From Parvularia atlantis (taxonomy: Eukaryota; Opisthokonta; Rotosphaerida): 64,000 nucleotides of DNA. The translations under genes and the position numbers were made by a program. The stretch lies in contig CALSCO010001524.1 of the NCBI GenBank assembly GCA_943704415.1, forward strand, positions 1 to 64,000, given 5' to 3'. The first letter of the stretch is position 1; every line of letters starts with the position of its first letter. Below are positions 40,171 through 51,300 of this stretch, piece after piece. The notes beneath the pieces were generated by a model. It saw only the letters and a list, made by a program, of their open reading frames with translations. It searched no databases and had not been told where the DNA came from.

Positions 40171-40348
40171 GCGCGGGACCCGCTGATCGGCGAGAACTGA
40201 AACAGCCCGGCCCGATGGTTCCATTTGCCCGAGCCTCCGACCTCAGCCTCCGAACCCTCCGAGCGCACCTCCGAGTGGTGTGAACAATGCAGTGTTAAGC
40301 GTGGCAGCACACAGGAAAGGAATACGCCAACAGCGCAGCACGCTCGCT
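40171..40348. promoter_or_regulatory. Spacer upstream of NDR kinase with four CCTCCGA repeats
   Basis: 178 nt between the C2-C1-RasGAP stop and the kinase start. CCTCCGA occurs at 40234, 40247, 40256 and 40268 in one orientation. A lower-GC stretch (gaacaatgcagtgttaag, about 40283-40300) may hold the RasGAP 3' end. Confidence 0.5.
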
Positions 40349-43300
40349 TCACGCCGGCCCGCTCGTGACCGTCGCCGAAGGGTTGCTCGGCAGTGCCTTG
40401 GCGACAAACGCGCCCAGCGCGACGCGGTCGCCCGACGGCGCAAGCATCTTGCCGAGCGTGGCCTGCAGCTCGGGCTCAAGCCGGCCGCGCCCCATTGACG
40501 CGAGCTGTGCCGCATCGCGCCCGGTCAGTCTGTTGCGTGCTCCCACCACAACGTGCGCGCACCCGCGACACGAGATTGGCAGGTACCGGCGCCTTCTCGT
40601 CGGTCAACAGGCCCTCCTTGGCCAGGAACTCGACCACGGTGTCCACGGCCGCCGCGAGCTCGACTGGCGTGGTCACGGCGAAGACGGGGTCGGACGCCGC
40701 GGACGCCAACGACGCGCCGCTGGGCGACAGCGACGTGGCCGAGAGCGGCGACGACGACACGTTGATGTCGCGCGCCACGCTCACAGACGGCCCGTGCACG
40801 ACCTGCGGTGACCCGGGCACGGGCGAGTTTGACCCGGACGAGCCGCGCGAGCTCCCTGGTTTCCCGCTGGCAGCCGCCGCTGCGGCCGCCGTCTTGGCCG
40901 AGCGCGCGAGCGGCATTGCCGGGCTCTTGCCGGTCCCGCTCCCGCCCGCCGCGCCGGCCTTGGGCGCGGCGATGACCGGCACGAGGGACGACAGCACGGC
41001 GAGGTAGTCGGACCGCGGGATCGACTGCGCCGCCGTCGACACGCCCGACTGCGAGAAGGCCTTGGCGACGGCCCCTGAGCTCGCGCTCAGCCCGAACGAG
41101 CCAAGGATGAGGTCGAGGTCGCTGCGTCGCGCGAGCGTCATGGCACACGCGGTGCCGCCGACGTGTGCACCTGCGCGTGATCGAGCCCGTCCTCTGCGGG
41201 TCCAGCATGTCGAACGCCTCGTCCACCGTGACGCTCCCGAGCACGCCGCCAAAGTTGACCGTAATGCTGTTGAGCACCGACGACGCGTGGATCTCGCGCG
41301 GTGTCACTACGCGCGCGCGCAGTCAGCACTCGCTGCCATGTGTTTGGCTCACCGCCGCACGTACCGCCCGAGATGAACCCAGACAAGACCGACACCTCGG
41401 CCTCCTTCTCGGCCTTCGTGGCGGTTTTGCTCGGCGGCCCGGAGCCTGCCCGTGCGCCCGCTCGCGGCTGTCAGGCTGGCACGATACGACGGGCGGCGCG
41501 ACGCACCGAGAAAGTCGTTGAGCGAGACCTCCTCCTCCATCAGCAGGCTCACGGCCGACTCGCGCTCGACCTCGATCTCCTTGGCGCGCGCCGCGTAGAC
41601 GTAGCCCATCTCCTGCAGCACCATGAACAGCTGCGTGCGCTCCTATGTGAGTGACCGCGTGCAGCCAACCACAGTGAGCGGACCTTGTCGACTTCAGGGT
41701 TCTTCTCGACGTCGTTGCGCGCGCGCAGGGCCGTCTCGCTGCGCGCAGGGCAACGTGTTAGGCCGTGCGCCTCGGCCGCACGAGCACGAGCACGACGCAC
41801 GCGCGCAGGAAGGCGCGGTGGATCGTGGCCAGCTCGATCTCAATGTCGATCTTCTCGTGGCTCGGCGCGCCGATCTCCTCGAGCGCCTTCTTGGCCACGG
41901 CGGGGCCCTTCTGCTTTTTCCAGGGCATCTGCCGCGCCGAGCGATGAGACGCGACGAGGTGGCTCGCAGCGGCAGCCGCAGCCGCACCGCCTTGTCGACC
42001 ATAGTGTTGCGTCGCCCGTCGCGCCCGGCCTTGCCGCCGACCCGGCCTTTGTCCTCGGGCCGGTCGATGAGCTCCGACTCTGGCAGCGCGGAGAGCTTGC
42101 TGTGCAGCACTCGCACGGCGGCGGGCGTCAAGTGGCAGCAGCAGCGGGCGAGGCAGCACGCCCGGCGACGCACCGGATGTACATCTTCATGCGGTCCATG
42201 TTGGTGATGATGAAGTTGTTGAACGGCGTCATGTACGGCTCCTTCTTGCCATCGAAGCGGACGAGGTTGGCGAGCTGGCGAACCGTGACCGCGACCGTTC
42301 AACGCCGCCTGTCAGCGCACGCGCGCGCGCGCGCGCGCGGGGCAAAAGGCGCGCCTGCTGCATCGTCTTGGACAACAGCGTGAGCGTGCGCGAGACACGC
42401 TGGTTCGGGTGCTCGGTGCACAGCCCAAACAGCTTGGGCCCCTGCGGCGCGGCCGTGAGCGACATAGACGCACGCGTGCTGCGGGGCGCGGTCGCACAAG
42501 GATGGCCGCGTTGAAGAAGCGCAGGAAGATGAAGCCCGAGACGCATGTGAAGCGTACTTGCTCGTTGTCGGGCCACTTCTTGACGACCTCCTGCGACAGG
42601 TTGTAGAACACGACGCGCAGCTGCGGCGGGCACTTGTTGACCGAGTCTGCGCGCGCGTGCGGGCGGCCCAGGGTGGTGTGTCGGCCCAGGGTGCAGTGGT
42701 GGCAGCACGCGTGCGGGAGCGCACCGACGACGCGTGCCAGCACCCACTCCATGTACGCCTGCAGCACAACCTTGTTGGCCTCGAGCTCCTCGCCCTTCTC
42801 CAGCCGCGTCTGGTCGACCTCGCACGAGCGGTTGGCCGAGATAATCTCGTCCATGACCGGCTTGAGCGTGCCTGTGCCATACCAGCCGCCGCCGTCAGTA
42901 CGCCGGCCGCTCGCACGCGGGCCGCACGCGCTCACCCGTCAGGTACGACATGCCGACAAACTTCATGTAGTAGTCCACGGCCTTGGACGCGAGCGAGTTG
43001 GCGCGGAAGATGTTGTTCGGGTCGGTGCACTGCGCGACCTCGACGGCTGCGCGAAGCGGGCGTGAGTGCGGCGGTGGCGCAAGGGCCGCGGCGAGCGTAC
43101 ATAGCAGCCGGCTGAGAAAGTCGACGACGTGCCCCGTGTACTCGGAGATGCGCACGAGCGACTTGGCGGCCTCCTCACGCTCCTCCGTCACGCCGCCGTA
43201 CGCCATAATCACGTCGAGCGTCTTGCTCTTGAAGAACTGCGGGCGACGGCGTGAGACGCGCGTGTCGACGGTCGCCGGCACTCGCTACTCACCTCGAGCA

Positions 43301-44264
43301 GCTTGGCGTACGTCGGCAGCGGCAGGATGTACTCGTCCGTGTACTTGTAGCGGATGCGCACGACACCGACCTGCGCGCACAATGCGGTCAAGGCGTGCGA
43401 CAGGCGCGATCGCGATCGCGCACCGAGCCGCAGCTGAGCTTGTTGGCGGCGGCCTCGCACTCCTCCTTGTGGCAATTCAGGCCACAGAAGGCGCACTTGC
43501 TCCCGTGTCGCTTCGAGCCCCAGATCATCTTGCCGCAGTGGTCTGGGCCGGACGTGGACGTGAGCGAGCGCAACGAGAGCGCGCGGGATGCCGAGCGCAC
43601 CGCACGAGACGGGCGCATTGAACGCGTGCGGCTTGAAGTCGTGCGGCCTGCGCTCGACATCCTTCTCGCCCTCGGTCGCGTCGTCGACGTCGCCTGGCGC
43701 CGATGGTGCACGTGCGTCAGTCATCAGCGGTAGGGCGAACGGCGCGGGCGGCGCAGACCCTTCTTGGCGGAGCGCAGCGGGTACCAGTCCTCGTGCGAGC
43801 GGTTGTCGAGCTCGAGCGAGAGCTTGGGCAGCTTGCAGAAGCCGACGAGCGAGTTGGCAAACTTGCTGCGGCTGAAGACCTCGACTGCGCGGCACGTCAA
43901 CTCTGGCGCCACATAAACAAAGGCAGCAGCCGCGCGGCCGCACCGACGACGTCGTTGAACGTCTTGCCCAGCTGGAAGTCCTGCTCCTCGTCCCAGAATG
44001 GCGTGCGCGAGCGCCACACGGTGCGCGTCTTGAGCTGCACGGGCGCGTCGTTGTCGATGCGCACGACCGCGTACAGATCGAGGCAGTCGGGCGGCAGGTT
44101 CTTGGCCTCGATGACCTTGTGTGCGCGTGTGCGCGTCTCCGTGTCACCCACGCGCCGTCCACGCGGCAAGCAAGCTGCAGGCAGCAGCACACCCGTACGA
44201 CGATGGTGTGGTCCTTCCGCAGCGACGCCGTCAGCGGCAGCGGCGACAGCGGCGACAGCGCCAT
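40349..44264 (-). CDS. C2-C1-RasGAP protein with long C-terminal extension
   Basis: Ras GTPase-activating protein with two lipid-sensing modules. The start at 44262-44264 gives MALSPLSPLPLTASLRK. The C2 domain is VIEAKNLPPDCLDLYAVV, TPFWDEEQDF and LELDNRSHEDWYPL. The C1 finger, rebuilt across a GTGCG intron, has all ligands: H-x12-C-x2-C, then SKCAFCGLNCHKEEC and a final cysteine. The RasGAP domain starts near 43.3 kb; its arginine finger is in NIFRANSLASKAVDYYM and the FLR motif is GFIFLRFFNAAI. Beyond it come basic and helical segments (MPWKKQKGPAVAKKALEE, YVYAARAKEIEVERE), then an EF-hand-like FDMLDPQRTGSIT and a Ser/Ala-rich tail. More than a thousand residues in many exons. The region 41.7-40.35 kb could conceivably be a second gene, but no start or spacer is seen. 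Confidence 0.82.
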
Positions 44265-44338
44265 CGCGCTTCCACGAAGCGCCGAAACAAAGTGCCATGT
44301 CAGCCATGCGACGGTGATGCCCGCGAAGAAGAACCCGC

Positions 44339-46825
44339 TCACTGGACGGGCGCCGTCGCGCGCTCGAGCCACACCAGCGCCGCCACGTCGGCCTGCAGCA
44401 GCGGCGCGAGCTGCGCGCGCACGTCGGCGTGGTACTCGTTGAGCCATCTGCGCGGCAGTGATGCGTGAGCCGTGGCGCGGACGGGGGCACGGTCGCGCGT
44501 GCGCACTGCAGCTCGCGCGGCGAGAGCAGCGACCGGTCGATCAGCTTGAGCTGGATCGGCACGAGCGTGATCGTCTCGAAGCCGAGGAAGCCGATCTAGC
44601 AGCGGGCGTGAGTGCGCGCGCGGGCGGCTCGGGCGTGGGTGCGCCGCACGCACGTCGCCAAAGTTGTTCGCGAGCTCGGCCGGCGTCACGACCATCACGT
44701 TCTCGATGCGGATGCCGAACGCGCCGTCCTGGTAGAAGCCCGGCTCGTTCGTGACCTTGCGGCGTGATGGCCGCGTCAGGGGCAAGCAAGCGCCCAGCGA
44801 CGCCGCCGCACAGTCATCGTCGCCTTGAGCGCGACCTCGTTCAGCGCTACGCGCGTCCCAATGCCGTGCGGGCCCTCGTGCACGTTCAGGTACGCGCCCA
44901 CGCCGTGGCCCGTGCCATGCCGGTAGTCGAGGCCTGCACACGTGTGAGCATGCATGCACGCGTGAGCGCACGGCGGCGTTCACACCGATCTGCCACAGCG
45001 GCAGGCGCGCGACGATGTCCAGCTGGAAGCCCGAGACGCCGTTCGGGAACGTGCACGTGGCGAGTGCGATGTGCGCTGCACGGGCGTGGCCGCATCAGCG
45101 CGCACCATCGGCACACGGCACACGGCCACGCACACTTGAGCACGCGCGTGAAGCACTCGATCTCGCGCGCCGTCGGCTCGCCAAAGTGCAGCGTGCGCGT
45201 GACGTCCGTCGTGCCGTCGCGGTACTGCGCGCCCGAGTCGCACAGATACATCTGCACCCTGCGCGTGCGCGTGCGTCGTGTCAGACGAGCAGCAGGACGC
45301 GCGCGGCACGACGTGCTTCGTGATCGGCGCGTTGGACTCGCTCGAAGGCCGGTAGTGCACAATCGCGCCGTGCGCGCCCGAGGCCGAGATGGTCGGGAAC
45401 GACAGGCTCACAAAGTCCTGCGCGCGGACTGTCAGGCGCATGCACGCACGGACGTGTGCACGCGTGCCTTCTGCTGGCTGCGCAGCTCCTCGGCCTTGGC
45501 CGCCGCACTCAGCTCGTCCACCGGTCGGCCGGCGTCGAGCTCCGCCTCGAGCCAGGCGAAGAAGCGGCACAGTGCGGCACCGTCGCGCCGGTGCGCCGCG
45601 CGCATGCCCTCGAGCTCGCTCTCGTTCTTGAGCGCTGCTCGAACGCTTCAGCGGGCGGGCGGGCAAGCGCGGCGCTCACGGGCACGCACACTTAAACACC
45701 GTCACCGGCGACAGCACGTCCTCGACCTGCACGCCCTGCAGCGCCTGGTACAGCGCGAGGCTGCACGAGCGGTTGACGAGCACCTGGGCACGGCGCAACG
45801 GCGATGAGCCTCATGTGCATGGCATGTCGCGTGTGTACCTTGGGCTTGTCGGCGCCGCTCGCGCGCGCCTGCAGCTGCTTTGCCAGCGCGGCCATGTCGT
45901 CGAAAACGGTATCGTACGGGCGCAGCTGCACGTTGGGCCCGAGGTGCGCCTTGACCGTGTCGTCGTACTTGTCCGCGTCGAGGTACAGCCGCACCTCGTC
46001 CAGGCCGACGTAGGCTGCGGCGCCTGCAGTGAGCACGGCTGCGCGCATCGGGGGCGTTGCACCATAGCTGAAGAAGACTGGGTTGTAGTCGATGTCGTTG
46101 CCGCGCAGGTTGAACAGCCACGCAACGTCGTCCAGCGCGGTCACGAGCAGGCCCTCGGCGCCGCGCGTCCGCAGCTCGTCGCGCACCATCTGTACCTTGG
46201 CAGCAACAGTCTTGCCCGTGTACGCGTCGGGCAGCACGGCGACCTTGTTGGACGGGCGGGGCGGTCGGTCGGTCCAGACCTCGTCGACGAGGTTCTCGAC
46301 GCGCGCGACGAGCTCGTGGCCCGCGGCCTTAAGCGCCGTCTCGAGTGGGCGCGCGGCCGATACGGGCAGCATGCGCGCGTCGACGCCGACGGTCGCGCCG
46401 GGCGCAGGCAGCCGCGCGACGAGCCACTCCTCACGCGTCTTGGTCTTGGCCTGACCGTGGCGCATCAGCGTCCAGTCGGGGCCGAGCTCGGCTGCGTCCA
46501 ACGTGAGCCGCGCGCGGACGGCAGCGGTGACGCGGGTGGCACGCGCACCCTCCGCCTGCAGCCAGTAGCGGCCGTCGGTCCAGAGCGCGGCCTCGGCCTG
46601 CGTCACGACCGCGAAGCCCATCGAGCCGGTGAAGCCGGTGAGGAACTGGCGGCGCTTGTCGCACTCGGCCACGTACTCGCTCTGCCGCGCGCGTGCGTTC
46701 AGCGCCCCTCAGGCGCACACACGAGCGAGAAGCAGACGCGCCTGGTGCGCGTCCTCGGCCGGCACGACGTACGCGTCCAGGCGGCGCGCGTGCATCAGCG
46801 CACGCAACGTCTTTAGCGGTTCCAT
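44339..46825 (-). CDS. XPNPEP1: Xaa-Pro aminopeptidase (cytosolic aminopeptidase P)
   Basis: M24 metallopeptidase that removes N-terminal residues preceding proline. The start at 46823-46825 gives [22 protein letters not shown]-terminal creatinase-like domain: [17 protein letters not shown] and [13 protein letters not shown]. The metal-binding C-terminal domain has [17 protein letters not shown] (two aspartates), [16 protein letters not shown] (histidine), [17 protein letters not shown] (glutamate) and IENVMVVTP. The last exon ends ERATAPVQ. About 620 residues and about nine introns, the normal size for XPNPEP1. It lies 74 nt upstream of the RasGAP on the same strand and diverges from PIAS. 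Confidence 0.95.
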
Positions 46826-46931
46826 GACGGCTGCTCTGCGCATATACGTTCAAATGCGAATTGATGCGCAGTGTGATGCACAGCTGCGGCGGGGCAATTC
46901 GGAGCGTGGAGATCGAAGGACAGCGGGACGG
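46826..46931. promoter_or_regulatory. Bidirectional promoter, XPNPEP1 / PIAS
   Basis: 106-nt spacer with AATTGATGCGCAG (46859-46871) and TGATGCACAG (46874-46883), matching the AIFM1/TFIIE-alpha spacer motif. An in-frame upstream ATG at 46824 overlaps the antisense XPNPEP1 start, so the PIAS start could be earlier. Confidence 0.5.
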
Positions 46932-49900
46932 ATGGAGGCGCGCCAGACGGCGGGGCGCTTCGTGGCGGGCGGCGACGCGAGCGCCGTGTGGCGTCAGCTG
47001 ACGGCGTCGGCCGACGCGGACCCGCCCGACGGCGCCGCACTGCGCCCGGGGCCGCCGCAGCCCACGGCTTCGCGTCTCGTCGTGAATCTGCTCGAGGAGG
47101 AGGACGGCACAAGCACCCGCGACAGGACAGGTGAGACGTGTGCGCACGACGCGGACGAGGTCGCGCCGTGGGACTGGCCCGCGCAGCTCAACGGCAGCAG
47201 CGGCAGCATCAGCAGCGGCAGCAGCTTCAACAGCGGCGGCGGCGGCACGTACGGCAACGGCGGCGGCAACGGCAGCGGCGACGGCATGTGGAAGCGTGCC
47301 GAATCGCCGCTGCGCCAAACGACAGTTAAGGCGCAGCCGCAGCCCTCGGACACGATCGCGGCGCATCTGGCAGCAGCGGCGCCGACCGCCGTGCGGCCGC
47401 TGAAGGTGTCGAACACAATCGCGGCGCATTTGGCGGCCGCGGCGACAACGGTCGTGCCGCCGCCACCGCCTCATCATGTCAAGCCATCGCGTTCGCACCA
47501 GCAGCATGTGCCGGCCCTGATGCCGCGCGCACTCCAGCAGCCGCCGCCGCCGCCGCCGCCGTACGACGCCAACTCGTGGCAGCGCAAGCTGGCGCAGCTG
47601 CGGCAGACGGACGGAAGCAGCAGCGACAGCGCCAGCACGCCCGCATCGGCGTTGATGACGAGGTCGAACGTGGACGCCGCGTACGGCGCCGTCGCGACGC
47701 TGCAAGACAGCGCGCGGCACCTCCAGATGCAGGAACAAGTGAAGTTGCTGCTGCACCAGCAACTGGAGCAGCGGAAGAAGCTGCAGGAGCTGCAGCGGGA
47801 GCAGCAACAGGCCGAGCAGCTCGCGTTCCAGGAGCGCCAGATGCAACAGCAGATGGTCATCCAGAGGCTGGAGCAGCAGCAGCAGCGCGAGCGAGAGCAG
47901 CGGGAGCTGCAGCAGCAGCGCGAGCGAGAGCAGCGGGAGCAGCAGCAGCAGAAGCGGCAGATGGAGCAAGAGCAGCTGCACGGCCAGCAACGCCAGCAGC
48001 AGCGCGGGATCGGCTTGCCGCCCGCCGAGACGCCGGGCATCCGCGACGCCATCGCCATACTGCTCCCGCCCGATCAGGAGGCCGACATCTCGGACTCGAG
48101 TGTGCGCCTGCTGCAGCTCTTCGCGCACAGCCTGCGCAGCAACGGCACGTTCAACAGTGGCTGCCTGAGCCTCGCACGCTTCATCCGCGACAACCCGCAG
48201 CCGTCGCCGCTCGTGGAGCCGTTCCTGTTCAACTGCATTCGGGTGCGCCCGTGCGAGCACGCCGCCTTGCCCGCCCGCACCATCTCACACACAGCGTGCG
48301 TGCATGCCCAGATCATCCGCAGCCGCTGCGTCCTGGCGGGTTTTGACTTTTCCACCGGTGCAGCGCGGCCACGGCGTTTCACGAGCCCTCTAGTTGCTGA
48401 CGCACTCGCACACCAGGCTACCAGCTCTGCACGCTCGCGGCCAACCACGTGCACTTCAACAGCTTGGAGCGCAAAGGCACGCCATCTCGCGCGGCGCATT
48501 GTGGGCGGCCTGCCTGACGCGTGCGCACCCGCTGCAGCCTTTGTCGACGGCTGGGTGGAGGACCTGCGCCGGCGCATTGTGCAGGCGAACCTGTTTGACG
48601 CGTCCGCCTCAGCGGCGCCCGCTCTCCCCACGGCGCCCGCGTCGGCCCCGTTGTCGAAGCTGGCGCCGGTGCCGCTGAAACCAGCCGCACTTCTGCCCGC
48701 GCTCAACGTCACGCCCGAGGAGCAGCACCAACGCATGCTGCGCGAGCGTAAGCTGTCGCTGCAACGCGAACTGGAGCAGCTCCAGCACAAGCAGCAGCAG
48801 CTGATAAAGCAGCAGCGGATACGACCGACGCAGCAGCCCAAGACCGAGGCACCGCCTGTGGACGTGCAGCGGCTGCGCCTGCGCCTGCCCAGCGGCTCGC
48901 CCCAGACAAACGGCCTCAGCACGGCGGACGTGGGACCCACGCCGCAGATGCCGTCGCCCGGCCTCAAGCCCGTGCAGATCGTCAAGCTCAGCCCTGCGCC
49001 CGAGGCCGAGTTTGCGCCGACCCCGGTGTGCAAGGCCCCGCACAAGCCGCGCGCGCGGTGTGCCAGCAGCGGCGGCGGCGATAGCAGCGCCAAGAGCAGC
49101 CCGCGGGCGAGCGCATCTCCCGCCCTGCCGTCGGTTTCGTCGCCGTCGCCGTCGCCGTCAACGTCAACGTCGCAGCCACTCCCAGCCGCCGCGCCCAAGG
49201 GCAAGTCACCCGCATCTACGCCGTCGTCGGCGCAGAGTGCCGCAGCCAAGGCATTGCTATCGCAGCGGTCAACACTCAGCCCGATCTCTGCTCCGGCCGC
49301 AGCTATGCCCCTACCAGCACCAGCACCAGCACCAGCACCACCGACACCAGCAGCGGTGGCGGACGCACCGTCTGCACCGCCCTCCAAGAAGCATAAGAGC
49401 AACGGTGGCAACGAGCTCCGCGCCCGGGCCAAGTCGACCGCCGCGCTCGCCCTCGCCACTGCGCCGGAGATCGTCGTCGTGCCGACCGCACTGCCCGGGC
49501 CATCAGTCGCGCCCGCGCCCAAGCCTGCAGCGGCGCCGGCAAGTTCGCAGACCCCGTTCGAGCGGCGCGCCGACATGTACTACCGGCGCATGGCGCTGGT
49601 CGTCAACCCGTTCCAGATGATGCAGGGGCTCAATATGGCCAACGTCACGTTCAACATCCCCGAGAAGCTGTTTGAGAGCATCTTGCGGCGGTGCGCGCCC
49701 ATCGTGCAGCTCTGTGTGGGCTGACTGGCCGCGTGCGGTCGCAGATCAGAGCACTTTGAGGCGCCGCTGCTGATCCAGCTGCTCCCGTTCCGCATCGCTG
49801 ACCCGGTGCAGAAGTGCGCGTGGCCCGAGGACGCGGCGGTGCAGTTCAACCAGCGCGTCGTGCGCATCGACAAGGTGCGCCCGCACCGTCGGCGCAGTTT

Positions 49901-51232
49901 CGCAGGCGTGATGATGCTGACGCGGGCGCAGAAACGGCCCGTGCGCATTCCCGGCCGCCCGGGTACGGCGTACCAGGGTGTGGACAAGCCGCTGAACCTG
50001 TCGTCGCTGTGCCTGTGCGGGGCCAACGTGCTGGTCATCTCGAGCCGGCTGAGCGGCACAGTCAGTGGCCCGCGTCGGCGCAGACCGTGCTGACTGACGC
50101 GCCGCCGCCCGCAGGAGTTTGCGTTCTGCGTGGAGCTGCTCGTGCCCGAGTCACGCGAGCGCATCGTGCAGCGCACGTTCATGACGCCGTTCACGGAGGA
50201 GGATGGCCTGCTGCTGGGTGCGTGCCTTGGGTGGCTGGCTGTGCGTTGCAGCCGACCGCTCATCGGCCGCACGTAGCGCGTCGCTGGCTCTCGCCCAACG
50301 ATGTGGACGACGACTTGCAGCTGGTCGAAAACCGGGCCAAGCTAAGCACTCGCTGTCCGATCTCGCTCACGCGCATCGTCACGCCCATCCGCGGCAACGG
50401 CTGTGTGCACGTACAGGTGCGTGCGTGCGACGCGCATCGGCGGCCGGCGCGCGCTGACCTCGTACGCCGCAGTGCTTCGACATGGACGCTTACCTCACGA
50501 TCAACCGCGCCAAGCCGATGTGGAAGTGCCCCGTGTGCAAGTGCGTCGCTCGGCAGCAGCAGCAGACGAAGGCTCACGCGCACACGCAGCAAACCGGCGC
50601 TGCAGAACGCGCTCCGTCTCGACAAGTTCTTCACCAAGCTGCTGTCAAGCATCCCCAGGTGCGGGCGCTTGCAGCGCAGGCGCAGGGCCAAGCTGACCCA
50701 CCGCCGCGGTGCGCAGCGACGTGACCGACTTTGTGATCAACGCGAGCGGGGAGTGGGCGCTCGTGACGGAGGAGAAGACGGCACCCGCGCGGCCTCACAG
50801 TGCGCGCGCGCGCGCGCGTGAAGGTGCACCAGCGGGCACGCCCGACTGACGCACGGGCACGCAGACGCAGACAAGCTGCGACGGACGGCAGCCGGCGCAG
50901 CATCGGGCCAGCAGGCATTGCCGACGACCGCACGCAGCGTCAAGTACGAGCCGGGCTCGCCGCACCCGCCGATCTACATCAACCTGTGCTCGGACGAGGA
51001 GGCGGAGAGTGGCGACGAGGCGGTGCGACCCGTGTGCGTGAGCGCTGGGCGTTGTCTGACGCGCGGGTTGGCGCCGCAGCTACGAGCGTCCAAGCGCAAG
51101 CACGCTGACGCGGGGGACGCGTTTGTCGCGCTCCCGGTGGCGAACGATGAGCCCGGGTCGCGCTTCGTCGACGAGGTGATGCAGCTCTTCACCGCCCCGA
51201 CGCCCGACATCCTTGACCTAAACAACCTGTGA
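46932..51232 (+). CDS. PIAS-type SUMO E3 ligase (PINIT + SP-RING)
   Basis: Directs SUMO transfer from Ubc9 to nuclear targets. The start chosen at 46932 (MEARQTAGRF) opens a low-complexity half with a Ser/Gly run, PPPPPP, and a long Gln/Arg coiled-coil (about 47.7-48.0 kb). A helical domain (DSSVRLLQLFAHSLRSNG) precedes the first intron at about 48242. The PINIT domain is VNPFQMMQGLNM, CAWPEDAAVQFNQRVVRID and GVDKPLNLSSLCL. The SP-RING is LSTRCPISLTRI, GNGCVHVQCFD and WKCPVCK. A SUMO-interacting motif IYINLCSDEEAE follows near 50975. About 1200 residues, longer than animal PIAS because of the N-terminal disorder; no SAP domain was recognised. Stop 51230-51232. Confidence 0.93.
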
Positions 51233-51290
51233 ATGTGACGCGGCTGCTGCGCGATAGGCCTACAGCAAACACTTGATTGTTCTTGCCATG

Positions 51291-51296
51291 TGTACA
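51291..51296. terminator. TGTACA between convergent PIAS and FSP1-like genes
   Basis: Palindromic hexamer in a 68-nt AT-richer spacer between facing stop codons. Confidence 0.4.
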
Positions 51297-51300
51297 CTTT

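Noticed and set aside
46431-48260. 609-codon minus-strand frame opposite PIAS
   Set aside because: Leucine/arginine-rich antisense of CAG/CTG-rich PIAS sequence; it also overlaps the XPNPEP1 5' end in the wrong frame.
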